48,914 bases of DNA from Pseudomonadota bacterium (GCA_021792335.1 JAJYUW010000004.1:1-48914), one strand, 5' to 3'; positions 28,373 to 39,279 are shown, numbered from the stretch's first letter. The notes: a model not told the origin generated them from the letters alone. Translations and numbers: made by a program.

Positions 28373-29734
28373 CTAGATCGTGCCGTGGTGCGGGAAGCGC
28401 ACGGTGATCAGGGTCCCCTTGCCGCTCGCGCCGGACGAGAGGCTGATCCGCGCTTCGTGCAGATTAACCACTTCCCGCACGATCGCCAGCCCCAGTCCGC
28501 TGCCAGTCTGGCCGCTGCCGAGGATACGGTAGAAGCGCTCGAACACCCGATCCCGGCATTCCTCGGGAATGCCGGACCCGTTATCCTCGACGCGCAGCAC
28601 CGCCCCGCCTTCTTCGTAGCCGGCGCGCAGCGTCACCGTGCCGCCGGGCGGCGTATAGCGGATGGCGTTGTCGAGCAGATTGCCTATCATCTCCTGCAGG
28701 CCGATGGCATTGCCGCGCACCGGCAACACCCGGATCGAGCCTTCGAACCCGAGGTCGATATTTTTCTGCAGCGCCTCCGGCACCCAATGCATGACGGTTT
28801 CCTGCGCCAACCGGTTCAGGTTCAACATTTCGAACGAGCTGTAGGCCTGCCCGCCCGGTTCGTTGCGCGCCAGCGACAATAGCTGGTTCACCAGATGGTT
28901 GCAGCGCTCGGCGCTGGTCAGAATCTGCTGCAGCGCATGCCGCACCCGCCCGAGGTCTTCCTCGCGCAACGCCAGTTCGGCCTGGGTCTTCAGCCCGGCG
29001 AAAGGGGTGCGCAGCTGGTGCGCGGCGTCGGCGACGAAACGCTTCTGCGACTCCATCACCTGTTTCAAGCGCTGCAGCAGATCGTTGACCGCCTCGATCA
29101 GCGGCTGCACTTCCACCGGCGCCTTTCTCTCATCCAGCAGGCTCAGGTCGTCACGCGAGCGTTGCGCCACTTCCTGGCGCAGGTGTTCCAGCGGCATCAA
29201 TCCGCGCTTCAGGGCATACCACACCGCACCGCCCGCCATGATGATGAGCAGCAACTGGGGAATCACGATGTTGCCGAGAATACCCCGCGTCAATGCCTGA
29301 CGCTTGCCGGTGGTTTCAGCCATCTGGAACAGCGCGTAACTGTTCGAATCCGCCGGGTTGGTCTGGTAGCGCAAACTGACCGTGCGAACTTTCTGTCCCT
29401 TGAATTCGCCGTCGCTGAACACCGGCTCATTCCTGCTGGCCTTAAACACGGGCTGACGAGGCAGCGATGCATTGCCGGCGATGACACGCCCCTCCGCGTT
29501 AGTGACGGTGTAAAACGTGCGGTCGCCGGTTTCGGCAGGAGGCGCCTGTCCACCCAGATTCATTTGCCCCGCCATGGAGCGGGCCCGCTCGATCAGGGCC
29601 AGATCGTAAGGCTGGTTGGCGTAATTCAGGGTCGCCATGTAGCCCGCCGCCGTGCTGAAAATCCACAGTACGAACAGCGGCGTGAACAGCCAGTTCATCA
29701 GGTGGTTGCGCAGCGAAAGGATGTCTTTGTCCAT
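28373..29734 (-). CDS. sensor histidine kinase (TctE/QseC type)
   Basis: A 453-residue membrane kinase, start MDKDILSLRNHLMNWLFTPL at 29734 (the frame continues upstream into a hairpin repeat and is not used). TM1 about 13-35, periplasmic sensor of the 2CSK_N type (about 36-155), TM2 about 155-175, HAMP-like linker, HisKA with His239 in DAAHQLRTPFAGLKTQAELA, HATPase with NLLDNAIRYTPPGG, VEDNGSGIPEE and SGLGLAIVREVV. It pairs with the response regulator upstream in the same operon. TctDE-type systems usually respond to carboxylic acids, and divergent from this pair are carboxylate-type symporters, so control of acetate or dicarboxylate uptake is a reasonable inference. Confidence 0.9.
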   Translation of the reverse strand: MDKDILSLRNHLMNWLFTPLFVLWIFSTAAGYMATLNYANQPYDLALIERARSMAGQMNLGGQAPPAETGDRTFYTVTNAEGRVIAGNASLPRQPVFKASRNEPVFSDGEFKGQKVRTVSLRYQTNPADSNSYALFQMAETTGKRQALTRGILGNIVIPQLLLIIMAGGAVWYALKRGLMPLEHLRQEVAQRSRDDLSLLDERKAPVEVQPLIEAVNDLLQRLKQVMESQKRFVADAAHQLRTPFAGLKTQAELALREEDLGRVRHALQQILTSAERCNHLVNQLLSLARNEPGGQAYSSFEMLNLNRLAQETVMHWVPEALQKNIDLGFEGSIRVLPVRGNAIGLQEMIGNLLDNAIRYTPPGGTVTLRAGYEEGGAVLRVEDNGSGIPEECRDRVFERFYRILGSGQTGSGLGLAIVREVVNLHEARISLSSGASGKGTLITVRFPHHGTI

Positions 29735-29760
29735 GGTTAGGCACTTTCTGTTGTCAATGC

Positions 29761-29840
29761 CGTAGGATGTGGTGAGCGAAGCGAACCGCATCGGTTGAGA
29801 GCGTGGGTTGATGCGGTTCCTTCGTCACCACATCCTACAT
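29761..29840. repeat. long hairpin, GTAGGATGTGGTGA type
   Basis: GTAGGATGTGGTGA at the left and TCACCACATCCTAC at the right are exact complements; inside, GCGAACCGCATC and GATGCGGTTCC continue the pairing around a GTTGAGAGCGTGG-like loop. It fills the gap between the regulator gene and the kinase gene of the same operon, so the two genes are joined by a large mRNA hairpin that may tune kinase expression. Confidence 0.8.
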
Positions 29841-29852
29841 ACTGAAGAACCA

Positions 29853-30518
29853 TTAAATTTTATCCAGCAGATAACCCAGCCCGCGTATGGTGCGGATGGT
29901 AATGCCGGCCTCTTCGATTTTTTTGCGCAGGCGGTGAACATAAACCTCGATGGCGTTGCTGCTGGCCTCCTCGTCGTGGCTGTAAAGATGTTCCAGCAGC
30001 AGTTCCTTGCTCACTACCTTGCCCACCCGCGACAGCAAAATTTCCAGCACGCCCAGCTCGCGCGAGGATAGTTCGACGTGGGCGTCATCGATGGTCACAC
30101 GCCGCCCGACGCTGTCGAAGGCGAGCGCCCCGTACACCATCACCGGGCTGGCACCGCACTGCCCGCGCCGCAACAGGGCGCGCACCCGGGCTTCGAGCTC
30201 GGGCAGGTTGAAGGGCTTGGTGAGGTAATCGTCGGCGCCGAGGTCCAGCCCCTTGACGCGGTCTTCCACCCCATCGCGGGCGGTCAGGATGATCACCGGC
30301 ACATGCTGGTTATGCACGCGCAACTGTTTAAGCACGGAGAGGCCGTCGAGCTTGGGCAGCCCCAGATCAAGGATCACCAGGTCGTACAATTCGCCCAGCA
30401 GCATCTGGACCGCCTCTTTGCCGTTGCCGGCACAGTCCACCGCATAGCCGGACTGGCGCATGGAGCGGCTCAGCCCGTCGCGCAGCACCTCGTCATCTTC
30501 AGAAATAAGGATGCGCAT
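29853..30518 (-). CDS. OmpR-family response regulator
   Basis: A 221-residue regulator, start MRILISEDDEVLRDGL at 30518. Receiver domain with acidic pair EDD near residue 7-9, phospho-acceptor Asp51 in LVILDLGLPKLDG, and DDYLTKPF containing the conserved Lys; winged-helix output (about 125-220) with VELSSRELGVLEILLSR, HDEEASSNAIEVYVHRLRKK and IRTIRGLGYLL. Belongs to the QseB/TctD/PmrA-like group, cognate partner of the kinase that follows 118 bases later. The divergent region to the DUF485 gene is 118 bp and would be the natural target. Confidence 0.95.
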   Translation of the reverse strand: MRILISEDDEVLRDGLSRSMRQSGYAVDCAGNGKEAVQMLLGELYDLVILDLGLPKLDGLSVLKQLRVHNQHVPVIILTARDGVEDRVKGLDLGADDYLTKPFNLPELEARVRALLRRGQCGASPVMVYGALAFDSVGRRVTIDDAHVELSSRELGVLEILLSRVGKVVSKELLLEHLYSHDEEASSNAIEVYVHRLRKKIEEAGITIRTIRGLGYLLDKI

Positions 30519-30636
30519 GTCACTTTTTATCCGGCTGTAAGTTTTGTGTAAGGATGCAGGTATACCATAAAAAATAGCCTGCATGGGGTGGGCAGCAGAA
30601 ACCTAAGGACAATCAATTTTAGTGGGAGACGTTGAA

Positions 30637-30957
30637 ATGTCAAAACCAACCATGAACTGGGCCGCGATCGATGCGGACCCCCGGTTTCAGGCCTTGCACC
30701 GCAAGAAGACCACCTTTCTCTGGGGGCTGATGATTATATCGACGGTCTATTACTTCCTGTTGCCGATCGGCGCAGCCTATTACCAGGATTTGTTCAAGAT
30801 CAAGGTGTGGGGCGTGGTGAACGTCGGCATCCTGTTCGCGCTGTCGGAATTCGTCGTGGCCTGGACCATCGCCTACGTCTACTCGAAGAAGGCCAACGCC
30901 GAATTCGACGCCATGGCGCAGGAAATCATCAACGACGCGCACAAGATGGGAGCCTGA
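30637..30957 (+). CDS. DUF485 family membrane protein (ActP partner)
   Basis: A 106-residue protein with two membrane helices (about 27-49, FLWGLMIISTVYYFLLPIGA, and 62-84). Family signature HRKKTTFLWG near residue 20, GAAYYQDLFKIKVWGVVNVG, and the acidic C-terminus FDAMAQEIINDAHKMG. GGGAGA lies 8 bases before the ATG. The ActP gene starts 1 base after its stop codon, so the two are translated together. DUF485 proteins (like YjcH) nearly always precede ActP-type symporters and may be a small subunit or assembly factor. Confidence 0.9.
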   Translation: MSKPTMNWAAIDADPRFQALHRKKTTFLWGLMIISTVYYFLLPIGAAYYQDLFKIKVWGVVNVGILFALSEFVVAWTIAYVYSKKANAEFDAMAQEIINDAHKMGA

Positions 30958-30958
30958 C

Positions 30959-32995
<2,037 letters not shown>

Positions 32996-33021
32996 TAACT
33001 TTAGCAGTTGTTCTCCATTTG

Positions 33022-33047
33022 CCCCGGCCGCAAGGCTGGGGTTTTTT
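33022..33047 (+). terminator. Rho-independent terminator
   Basis: CCCCGGCC-GCAA-GGCTGGGG: an 8-bp stem (one G-U pair) with a GNRA-like loop, followed directly by six T. It lies 26 bases after the ActP stop and ends the DUF485-ActP transcript. Confidence 0.9.
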
Positions 33048-33125
33048 ATTGCGCTTTTCCTTTGCGAATTCAAACTGGCGGAGCTATGATCAACGCCGGG
33101 TTTCAGCGTTTTCGTTACGATCATC

Positions 33126-33383
33126 ATGCCTCTATCCAAAACACACCAGGAATACTGGAACAAGAATCTGCGCATGACGGCGGCTTTGCTGCTGGTCTGG
33201 TTTCTGGCCACTTTCCCGGTGATCTGGTTTGTGCGCGACCTCAACATCCTGTCCTTCCTCGGCTTTCCGCTCGGTTTTTACATGGCGGCGCAGGGCTCCC
33301 TGATCATCTACGTCGCGGTGGTGTGGTTCTACGCCCGCTATATGAACAAACTCGATAAAAAACATGGCGTCGCGGAAGAATAA
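33126..33383 (+). CDS. DUF4212 small subunit of a Na+/solute symporter
   Basis: An 85-residue protein with two membrane helices (about 17-36 and 48-72). QEYWNKNLRMTAALLLVWFL and GFPLGFYMAAQGSLIIYVAV are the DUF4212 (TIGR03647-type) signatures; ends with the charged NKLDKKHGVAEE. Its last 20 bases overlap the start of the large subunit gene, giving strong translational coupling. The start at 33126 has no strong ribosome site. Members of this family are the small partner of VC_2705-type symporters. Confidence 0.9.
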   Translation: MPLSKTHQEYWNKNLRMTAALLLVWFLATFPVIWFVRDLNILSFLGFPLGFYMAAQGSLIIYVAVVWFYARYMNKLDKKHGVAEE

Positions 33384-35415
33384 CCACAAGATATTTTTCC
33401 TCAGCCTGTCCCGCTATTACGGTTTTTATACCGGCGGCTTCATCGGCTTCGTCACCCTGCTGGCGATTGCCGAACAGATGGGGATGCCCAACGCCTGGAT
33501 CGGCTATATCTTCATGGCCGCCACATTCGGACTCTATGCCGGCATCGGCGTGATGAGCCGCACCGCCGACATCTCCGAGTATTACGTTGCCGGACGGCGC
33601 GTGCCCGCCGTGTTCAACGGCATGGCCACCGGCGCCGACTGGCTGAGCGCCGCTTCCTTCATCGGCATGACGGGCACCTTGTATCTCTCCGGTTACGACG
33701 GCCTCGCCTTCATCATGGGCTGGACCGGCGGATTCGTCCTGGTGGCGCTGTTCCTTGCTCCCTATCTGCGCAAGTTCGGCCAGTTCACCATCCCCGACTT
33801 TCTCGGCGCCCGCTACGGCGGCAACGTGGTGCGCAGCGTCGGCGTCTTCGCCGCAATCCTCGCCTCCTTCACCTACGTGGTAGCGCAAATCTACGGTGTC
33901 GGCCTGATCAGCAGCCGCTTTCTCGCCATCGATTTCACCACCGGCATCTTCGTCGGCATCGCCGGCATCCTGGTTTGCTCCATGCTGGGCGGCATGAAAG
34001 CGATTACCTGGACGCAGGTGGCGCAGTACGTCATCCTGATCATCGCCTACCTGGTGCCGGTGGTGATGCTGTCGCAACGCATTACCGATGTGCCCGTACC
34101 GCAGCTGATGGCCGGCCAAGTGCTGCAGAAGGTAAGCGAGCGCGAGCAGGAAATTTTCAACGACCCCCAGCAGTTGAAGGCGCGCGAGCTGTTCAGCCAC
34201 AAGGCGGATGAAATCGATGCCAGAATCAAGGGGCTGCCCGGTTCCCTGACCGCCGAGCGGCACAATGCAGAACGTGGTTTGGCTCGCATCAAAGCGGCGG
34301 CTGCACCTGACGCTAGCGCCATCTGGGGTGCCGAACAGTCTCTCCAGAATTTGCCCCGGAACGAGATTGAAGCCAGGGAGACCTGGGAACGCGAAGCAGA
34401 CAAGCTGCGTGCCAGCGCCAAGGCGCCCCACCCCCATGCCGAGCCGTTCCCCGGCGAAAATGAAAAAGTGCGGGACACCGCCCGGCTCAACTTCATGGCT
34501 TTGGCCGCCTGCCTGATGATAGGCACCGCGGCGCTGCCGCATATCCTGATGCGCTTCTACACCACGCCCAGCGTGAAGGAAGCGCGCCAGTCGGTATTCT
34601 GGTCGCTGTTCTTCATTTTCCTGCTGTATTTCTCCGCGCCCGCGCTCGCGATACTGGTCAAATTCGAAATCTACACCAAGCTGATCGGCAGCAGCATTGC
34701 CGACCTGCCGGCCTGGGTCGCGGCCTGGGGCAAGGTCGGGCTGGTCAGGATCGACGACATCAACCGGGACGGCATCCTGCAGTTGGCCGAACTCACCCTC
34801 AACCCCGACGTGATCCTGCTCGCCACGCCCGAGATCGCAGGCCTGCCCTACGTCGTCTCCGGCCTGGTGGCGGCGGGCGGCTTGGCGGCGGCCCTCTCGA
34901 CCGCGGACGCGCTGCTGCTGACCATCGCCAATGCCTTGTCCCATGACGTCTACTACAAGATGATCGACCCCTATGCCTCGACCCCGCGGCGCATGATCAT
35001 TTCCAAAATTCTGCTCTTGCTGGTGGCGCTGGTCGCCGCTTATTGCGCCTCCCTCAAGCCCGACCACATCCTCTCCATGGTGGCTTGGGCCTTTTCGATT
35101 GCCGCCTCCGCGTTTTTTCCCGCGCTGGTGCTCGGAATTTTCTGGAAGCGCGCCAACAAATGGGGCGCGCTGGCCGGCATGGCAGTGGGCTTGGGCATGT
35201 GCCTGTACTATCTGGTCAGCGTCAAATTTTACGGCATGGCGCCCTGGTTCGGCATCAAGGACATTGCCGCCGGGGCCTTCGGCGTACCCGCCGGCATGTT
35301 CACCCTTGTTGTGGTCAGCCTGCTGACGCCGGCACCCGAAACAGAAGTGCAGGAGTTGGTGGAACACTGCCGCTACCCGCAGCTGATGGTAGATACCGGC
35401 GGCAAATCCGTCTGA
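33364..35415 (+). CDS. VC_2705-type sodium/solute symporter with a long hydrophilic insert
   Basis: A 683-residue large subunit of a DUF4212-dependent symporter (TIGR03648-like; about 550 is usual). SEYYVAGRRVPAVFNGMATG, ADWLSAASFIGMTGTLYLSG, FGQFTIPDFLGARYGG and LGGMKAITWTQVAQYVILI mark the core; the Na+-site region GTAALPHILMRFYTTPSV lies after the insert. Between about residues 240 and 372 comes a hydrophilic, mostly helical stretch (QKVSEREQEIFNDPQQLK, EIDARIKGLPGSLTAERHN, ERGLARIKAAAAPDAS) that the family does not usually show at such length. Together with ActP this gives the cell two systems for organic acids. No clear terminator follows. Confidence 0.88.
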   Translation: MASRKNNHKIFFLSLSRYYGFYTGGFIGFVTLLAIAEQMGMPNAWIGYIFMAATFGLYAGIGVMSRTADISEYYVAGRRVPAVFNGMATGADWLSAASFIGMTGTLYLSGYDGLAFIMGWTGGFVLVALFLAPYLRKFGQFTIPDFLGARYGGNVVRSVGVFAAILASFTYVVAQIYGVGLISSRFLAIDFTTGIFVGIAGILVCSMLGGMKAITWTQVAQYVILIIAYLVPVVMLSQRITDVPVPQLMAGQVLQKVSEREQEIFNDPQQLKARELFSHKADEIDARIKGLPGSLTAERHNAERGLARIKAAAAPDASAIWGAEQSLQNLPRNEIEARETWEREADKLRASAKAPHPHAEPFPGENEKVRDTARLNFMALAACLMIGTAALPHILMRFYTTPSVKEARQSVFWSLFFIFLLYFSAPALAILVKFEIYTKLIGSSIADLPAWVAAWGKVGLVRIDDINRDGILQLAELTLNPDVILLATPEIAGLPYVVSGLVAAGGLAAALSTADALLLTIANALSHDVYYKMIDPYASTPRRMIISKILLLLVALVAAYCASLKPDHILSMVAWAFSIAASAFFPALVLGIFWKRANKWGALAGMAVGLGMCLYYLVSVKFYGMAPWFGIKDIAAGAFGVPAGMFTLVVVSLLTPAPETEVQELVEHCRYPQLMVDTGGKSV

Positions 35416-35500
35416 TCATTGACTCTCTCCGACTCAAGGAGGGGCGACCTTCTGCCGTGCCTTTTTTAATTGCATCTTACACATCGAAATCATCACGCTG

Positions 35501-35529
35501 TTGAGTAAAGGCTGGAAGCCACGTAGAAT
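35501..35529 (+). promoter_or_regulatory. promoter of tRNA-Gly
   Basis: TTGAGT (35501-35506) and TAGAAT (35524-35529) are separated by exactly 17 bases, with initiation expected about 6-8 bases later, just before the mature tRNA. Confidence 0.7.
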
Positions 35530-35540
35530 TCAGCTACACT

Positions 35541-35614
35541 GCGGGTGTAGTTCAATGGCAGAACGGCAGCTTCCCAAGCTGCATACGAGGGTTCGATTCC
35601 CTTCACCCGCTCCA
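35541..35614 (+). tRNA. tRNA-Gly, anticodon CCC
   Basis: 74 nt, complete cloverleaf: acceptor GCGGGTG/CACCCGC, D stem GTTC/GAAC, anticodon stem GCAGC/GCTGC with loop TTCCCAA (anticodon CCC at 35573-35575, reads GGG), T stem GAGGG/CCCTT with TTCGATT loop, discriminator T and encoded CCA. No neighbouring tRNA and no integrase nearby. Confidence 0.96.
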
Positions 35615-35643
35615 GTATTCTTTCCCGCCTCACGATAATAACG

Positions 35644-37344
35644 ATGAACAACACCCTGAAATACGGATTGATTTCCATCGGTGCCATTCTCGGCGTTTTC
35701 ATTGTCGTGATCGCGCTGTTTTTCGCCACTTTCAATCCCAACGATTACAAGCCGCTGATCGTGAAGCTGGTGCAAGAAAAGAAACAGCGTACCCTGAAGC
35801 TGGATGGCGATATCAAGCTCACGTTTTTTCCCCGGATCGGCGCCGATCTCGGCAAAGTCTCCCTGAGCGAGCACAAGGGTGAAGAAGAGTTCGCCGCCGT
35901 CGACGGCGTCAGGGTTTCCCTCGCGCTGCTGCCTTTGCAGAAGAGGCGGCTGGTGGTGGACCGGATCATGATCGACGGGCTGCGCGCCAACCTGGTGCGT
36001 TTTCCGGACGGCACCAGCAACATCGATGATCTCCTGAAGAAGGAGGAAAAATTTGAACAGTTCAAGTTCGACATCGAGGGCGTGACGGTGACGAACGCCG
36101 CCCTGACGCTGGATGACCGGATGGGGGGCAGGAAGCTGGCGCTGAGCGACCTGAGAGTGAAGACCGGAAGGATCGCCACAGGCAAGCCGGGCGAGATAGC
36201 CCTCGCATTCAGGCTGCAGGGCGACAAGCCCGGAATGAATGTCGAGGTGAAGGCGGGCAGCGGCCTGTTGTTCGAACTCGACGCCAAGCGTTTCAAGCTG
36301 GACAGGATCGATGCCGAGGTGAACGGGGAAGTGGCCGGCATCGACAATCTTGCGCTAGGGCTGAAGGGTGGTGTCGATTTTGACGGCATGGCCAAGGCGC
36401 TGGTGGTGAAAGACCTGGCGCTGGCGGCAGCGGGCAAGCGCGGTGCGGACAAGCTGGATATCCGGCTGACGGCGCCCAGCTTGCACTGGGGCGGCGAAAC
36501 CATCCATGCCGAAAAGCTCAGTCTGGTGGCGCAACTCCAGCGGGCCGCCGGCAATGTCGACGTGACGCTCACTCTGCCGGCCCTGGAGGGGACGGCGAAA
36601 TCCTTCCATGGCGCCAAGTTCTCCCTGGACGTAAACGGAAAGCAAGGAGAGAGCGAGTTCAAGACCCGCCTGGTCTCGCCTGTGAACGGCAGTCTGGAAA
36701 GCGGGCGGCTGGAATTGCCGGCCCTGCAGGCCAGCGTGACGCTGATGAACCCACGCATACCGGCCACCCTGAAAGATGGCGGCAAAGGGTGGAGTGCGGA
36801 CATCAGCGGTTCTGCCCTGGCCGACCTGGAAGCGCAGAATGTTGCGCTGGACGCGGCGGCCAGGCTAGACGCCAGCAATATCAAGGCGAAGCTCGGCGTC
36901 CGCCGGTTCGATGCGCCGCATTACAGCTTCGATATTGCCATCGACCGGCTTGACGTCGACCGTTACCTGCCGCAGTACACAGCAGGGGAAGCGCCCCGGC
37001 CTGCGGTGCCGCTGGGTTTCTCCGCCCTGAAGAAGCTCGATGCCAGCGGCAGCCTGCGCATCGGCGAGCTCAAGGTGTCTAACATCAAGTCCAGCAATGT
37101 GCGCCTCGACGTCAAGGCCGCGGGCGGCAGGGTGGACGTCGATCCACTTACGGCCAAGCTGTATCAGGGCAGTGCCAGCGGTTCGCTGCGCCTGGACGCC
37201 GTCGCCGCCCCTCAAGCAGAAAGTGGAAGAGGAGAAAGAGGCGGCGAAGAGCAAGGTGGAGTAAGCGTTGCAAAAAGGCCTCAAAGGGCTGTTCAGGTAA
37301 TCATCCATGGACTTATTCGCCGAACGTCTGGTCCGCTGGCATAA
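35644..37344 (+). CDS. AsmA family protein with damaged 3' end
   Basis: 566 codons, an inner-membrane anchored, periplasmic protein of the AsmA group (role in outer-membrane lipid homeostasis). TM anchor about residues 5-29, then the AsmA N-terminal domain: FNPNDYKPLIVKLVQEKKQR, TLKLDGDIKLTFFPRIGADL, RLVVDRIMIDGLRANLVRFP, NIDDLLKKEE. Up to residue about 523 (KLYQGSASGSLRLDAVAAP) it is normal; the rest (PQAESGRGERGG onward) is a wrong frame. In the +1 frame the same DNA gives LKQKVEEEKEAAKSKVE, a stop, then ALQKGLKGLFR, the usual tail of such proteins, so the gene seems to have lost the region between (about 150-200 codons in full-length relatives) and its frame. A shortened product is possible. 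Overlaps mutY by 38 bp. Confidence 0.8.
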   Translation: MNNTLKYGLISIGAILGVFIVVIALFFATFNPNDYKPLIVKLVQEKKQRTLKLDGDIKLTFFPRIGADLGKVSLSEHKGEEEFAAVDGVRVSLALLPLQKRRLVVDRIMIDGLRANLVRFPDGTSNIDDLLKKEEKFEQFKFDIEGVTVTNAALTLDDRMGGRKLALSDLRVKTGRIATGKPGEIALAFRLQGDKPGMNVEVKAGSGLLFELDAKRFKLDRIDAEVNGEVAGIDNLALGLKGGVDFDGMAKALVVKDLALAAAGKRGADKLDIRLTAPSLHWGGETIHAEKLSLVAQLQRAAGNVDVTLTLPALEGTAKSFHGAKFSLDVNGKQGESEFKTRLVSPVNGSLESGRLELPALQASVTLMNPRIPATLKDGGKGWSADISGSALADLEAQNVALDAAARLDASNIKAKLGVRRFDAPHYSFDIAIDRLDVDRYLPQYTAGEAPRPAVPLGFSALKKLDASGSLRIGELKVSNIKSSNVRLDVKAAGGRVDVDPLTAKLYQGSASGSLRLDAVAAPQAESGRGERGGEEQGGVSVAKRPQRAVQVIIHGLIRRTSGPLA

Positions 37345-38362
37345 GCGGCACGGGCGCCACGACCTGCCCTGGCAGCAGGCCCGCGATCCTTACACGGTGT
37401 GGCTGTCGGAAATCATGCTGCAGCAGACCCAGGTCAGCAGCGTCATCCCCTATTTTCTGCGCTTCATCGCCCGCTTTCCCGATGTCGCCGTGCTGGCCGC
37501 CGCAGCGCAGGACGAGGTGCTGGCGCACTGGAGCGGGCTGGGCTACTACGCGCGCGGGCGCAACCTGCACCGCGCCGCGCAGTTGATCATGGAGCGGCAT
37601 GGCGGCGTCTTTCCCGATGATTTCGATCCGGTCGCGGCCTTGCCCGGCATCGGACGCTCCACCGCCGCCGCGATCCTGGCTTTCTCCTTCGGCCAGAAAC
37701 GGGCGATCCTGGATGGCAACGTCAAGCGCGTGCTGGCGCGCTGTTTCGGCATCGGCGGTTATCCTGGCGCAAAGCCGGTGGAAAATGCGCTGTGGCAAAA
37801 GGCCGAACAGCTCCTGCCCGATGCGGATATCGAAACCTATACCCAGGCGCTGATGGACCTGGGCGCAACGGTATGCACCCGCGCCAGGCCCAAGTGCGCT
37901 TCTTGTCCCTGCAACGGCAACTGCGTCGCCTACAATGAAAACAGGCTGGCGGAACTGCCCGCTTCCAGGCCGCGCAAGGTTTTGCCGCACAAGGAAACAG
38001 TGATGCTGATCCTGCTGCGTCAGGGCGAGGTGTTCCTGGAAAAACGGCCTGCGACAGGCATTTGGGGCGGCATGTGGAGCTTTCCAGAAGCAGCGCGGGA
38101 GGATGGGTTGCGGGATGTCTGCATGAGCCGGTTCGGATTCGGGGTGAGCGCATTGGACCCCTGGCCCGAATTTGAGCATGCGTTTACGCATTTCCGGCTC
38201 AATATCCTGCCCCGGCCCTTGCTGGTGACCGCTATCCAGCCGCAGGTGCGGCAGCCGGACGGCGTGTGGCTGCATCCCCTGGATGCGCTGGAGGCGGCAA
38301 TCCCGACGCCGGTGCGCCGCCTGTTGCGGCAGATGGGAAAGGATGGGGGATGCTACAATTGA
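37307..38362 (+). CDS. mutY: A/G-specific adenine glycosylase
   Basis: A 351-residue MutY, which removes adenine paired with 8-oxoguanine. N-terminal six-helix domain with catalytic Glu35 in WLSEIMLQQTQV, helix-hairpin-helix LPGIGRSTAAAI and Asp136 in ILDGNVKRV; the [4Fe-4S] ligands are C-x6-C-x2-C-x5-C in CTRARPKCASCPCNGNC. The C-terminal Nudix-like domain (about 220-345; IWGGMWSFPEA, FTHFRLNI) recognises 8-oxoG. The start overlaps the damaged AsmA frame. Only 6 bases separate it from the TatD-family gene, with which it should be co-transcribed. Confidence 0.97.
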   Translation: MDLFAERLVRWHKRHGRHDLPWQQARDPYTVWLSEIMLQQTQVSSVIPYFLRFIARFPDVAVLAAAAQDEVLAHWSGLGYYARGRNLHRAAQLIMERHGGVFPDDFDPVAALPGIGRSTAAAILAFSFGQKRAILDGNVKRVLARCFGIGGYPGAKPVENALWQKAEQLLPDADIETYTQALMDLGATVCTRARPKCASCPCNGNCVAYNENRLAELPASRPRKVLPHKETVMLILLRQGEVFLEKRPATGIWGGMWSFPEAAREDGLRDVCMSRFGFGVSALDPWPEFEHAFTHFRLNILPRPLLVTAIQPQVRQPDGVWLHPLDALEAAIPTPVRRLLRQMGKDGGCYN

Positions 38363-38368
38363 TGCACC

Positions 38369-39133
38369 ATGCTGATCGATACCCACTGCCATCTCGACGC
38401 CCTTGAATTTGAGCCCGACCGCGATGAAGTAGCGGCGCGCGCCCGTGCTGCGGGGGTGGAGAAGATGGTGGTCCCCGGCGTGGAACGCAACGGCTTCAAT
38501 GCGGTGCTGGCAACCTGTGAACGCTACCCCGGCTGCATCCCCGCGCTGGGGATACATCCCCTCTACGTTGGCCGGGCCCGGACTGAAGACCTGGCCGTGC
38601 TGCGCGAAATGATCGCCCGATACCGCCCGGCAGCGGTGGGGGAAATCGGGCTGGATTTCTTCGTGCCGGATTACGACCGCGAACGGCAGGAATACTATTT
38701 CGCCGAGCAGCTCAAAATCGCCGCGGAGTTTGACCTGCCGGTGCTGCTGCACATTCGCCGGGCGCAGGACACGGTGCTGAAATTCCTGCGGCGCTTCAAA
38801 GTGAAAGGCGGCATCGCCCACGCCTTCAACGGCAGCCGCCAGCAGGCCGAGGAATTCATCAAGCTGGGTTTCAGGCTCGGCTTCGGCGGCGCCATGACCT
38901 ATCCGCGCGCGACCAGGCTGCGCGAACTGGCCGCCACTTTGCCGCTGGAAAGCATCGTGCTCGAAACCGACGCACCCGACATGCCGCCGGAATTCATCGG
39001 CAAGGCGCGCAACAGCCCGGAATACCTGCCGCGCATCGCCGGGATTATGGCTGAATTGCGCGGCATCGGCCTGAATCAGGTGATCGAGGCGACCACGGCC
39101 AATGCCCGTGCGGTGCTGGGGGAAATTGCATGA
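38369..39133 (+). CDS. TatD family metal-dependent deoxyribonuclease/hydrolase
   Basis: A 254-residue TIM-barrel hydrolase. Metal ligands: HCHL with His6 and His8 in IDTHCHLD, Glu in AVGEIGLDFFV, His in LPVLLHIRRAQD, His in GGIAHAFNGS, Asp in VLETDAPDMPP. Closer to the YjjV branch than TatD proper on the look of the GIHPLYVGRA and KARNSPEYLPRIA segments. Members act as 3'-5' DNA exonucleases or D-aminoacyl-tRNA deacylase-like enzymes; the exact substrate is not given by sequence. Second gene after mutY. Confidence 0.92.
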   Translation: MLIDTHCHLDALEFEPDRDEVAARARAAGVEKMVVPGVERNGFNAVLATCERYPGCIPALGIHPLYVGRARTEDLAVLREMIARYRPAAVGEIGLDFFVPDYDRERQEYYFAEQLKIAAEFDLPVLLHIRRAQDTVLKFLRRFKVKGGIAHAFNGSRQQAEEFIKLGFRLGFGGAMTYPRATRLRELAATLPLESIVLETDAPDMPPEFIGKARNSPEYLPRIAGIMAELRGIGLNQVIEATTANARAVLGEIA

Positions 39134-39150
39134 TCTTGGCAAAAGCATCT

Positions 39151-39279
39151 CACCACAGAGGCACAGAGACACAGAGGTTTTGTGTCAAAAAATCTTGCAA
39201 AGCCAGGAGGTCTCAGGGACGTGTTTTCCCAGATTCCTTGATCTTTGGTTTTCTCTGTGTCTCTGTGCCTCTGTGGTTG
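39151..39279. repeat. long-arm inverted repeat (CACAGAG type)
   Basis: Left arm CACCACAGAGGCACAGAGAC then ACAGAGG, right arm TCTCTGTGTCTCTGTGCCTC then TGTGGTT, with ~70 bp between. Same plan as the CGCAAAG elements with the word CACAGAG. The right arm ends only 9 bases before the ATG of the cation diffusion facilitator. Confidence 0.8.

Noticed and set aside
33304-35367. 687-codon open frame on the minus strand across the second symporter
   Set aside because: Composition is His/Gln/Gly-rich shadow coding of a clear membrane protein on the plus strand; no start signal or family pattern.
35493-35741. Minus-strand open frames with GNRTLVCSLGSCRSAIELHP over the tRNA-Gly gene
   Set aside because: This is the antisense translation of the tRNA itself, a well-known source of false hypothetical proteins; the cloverleaf is complete.
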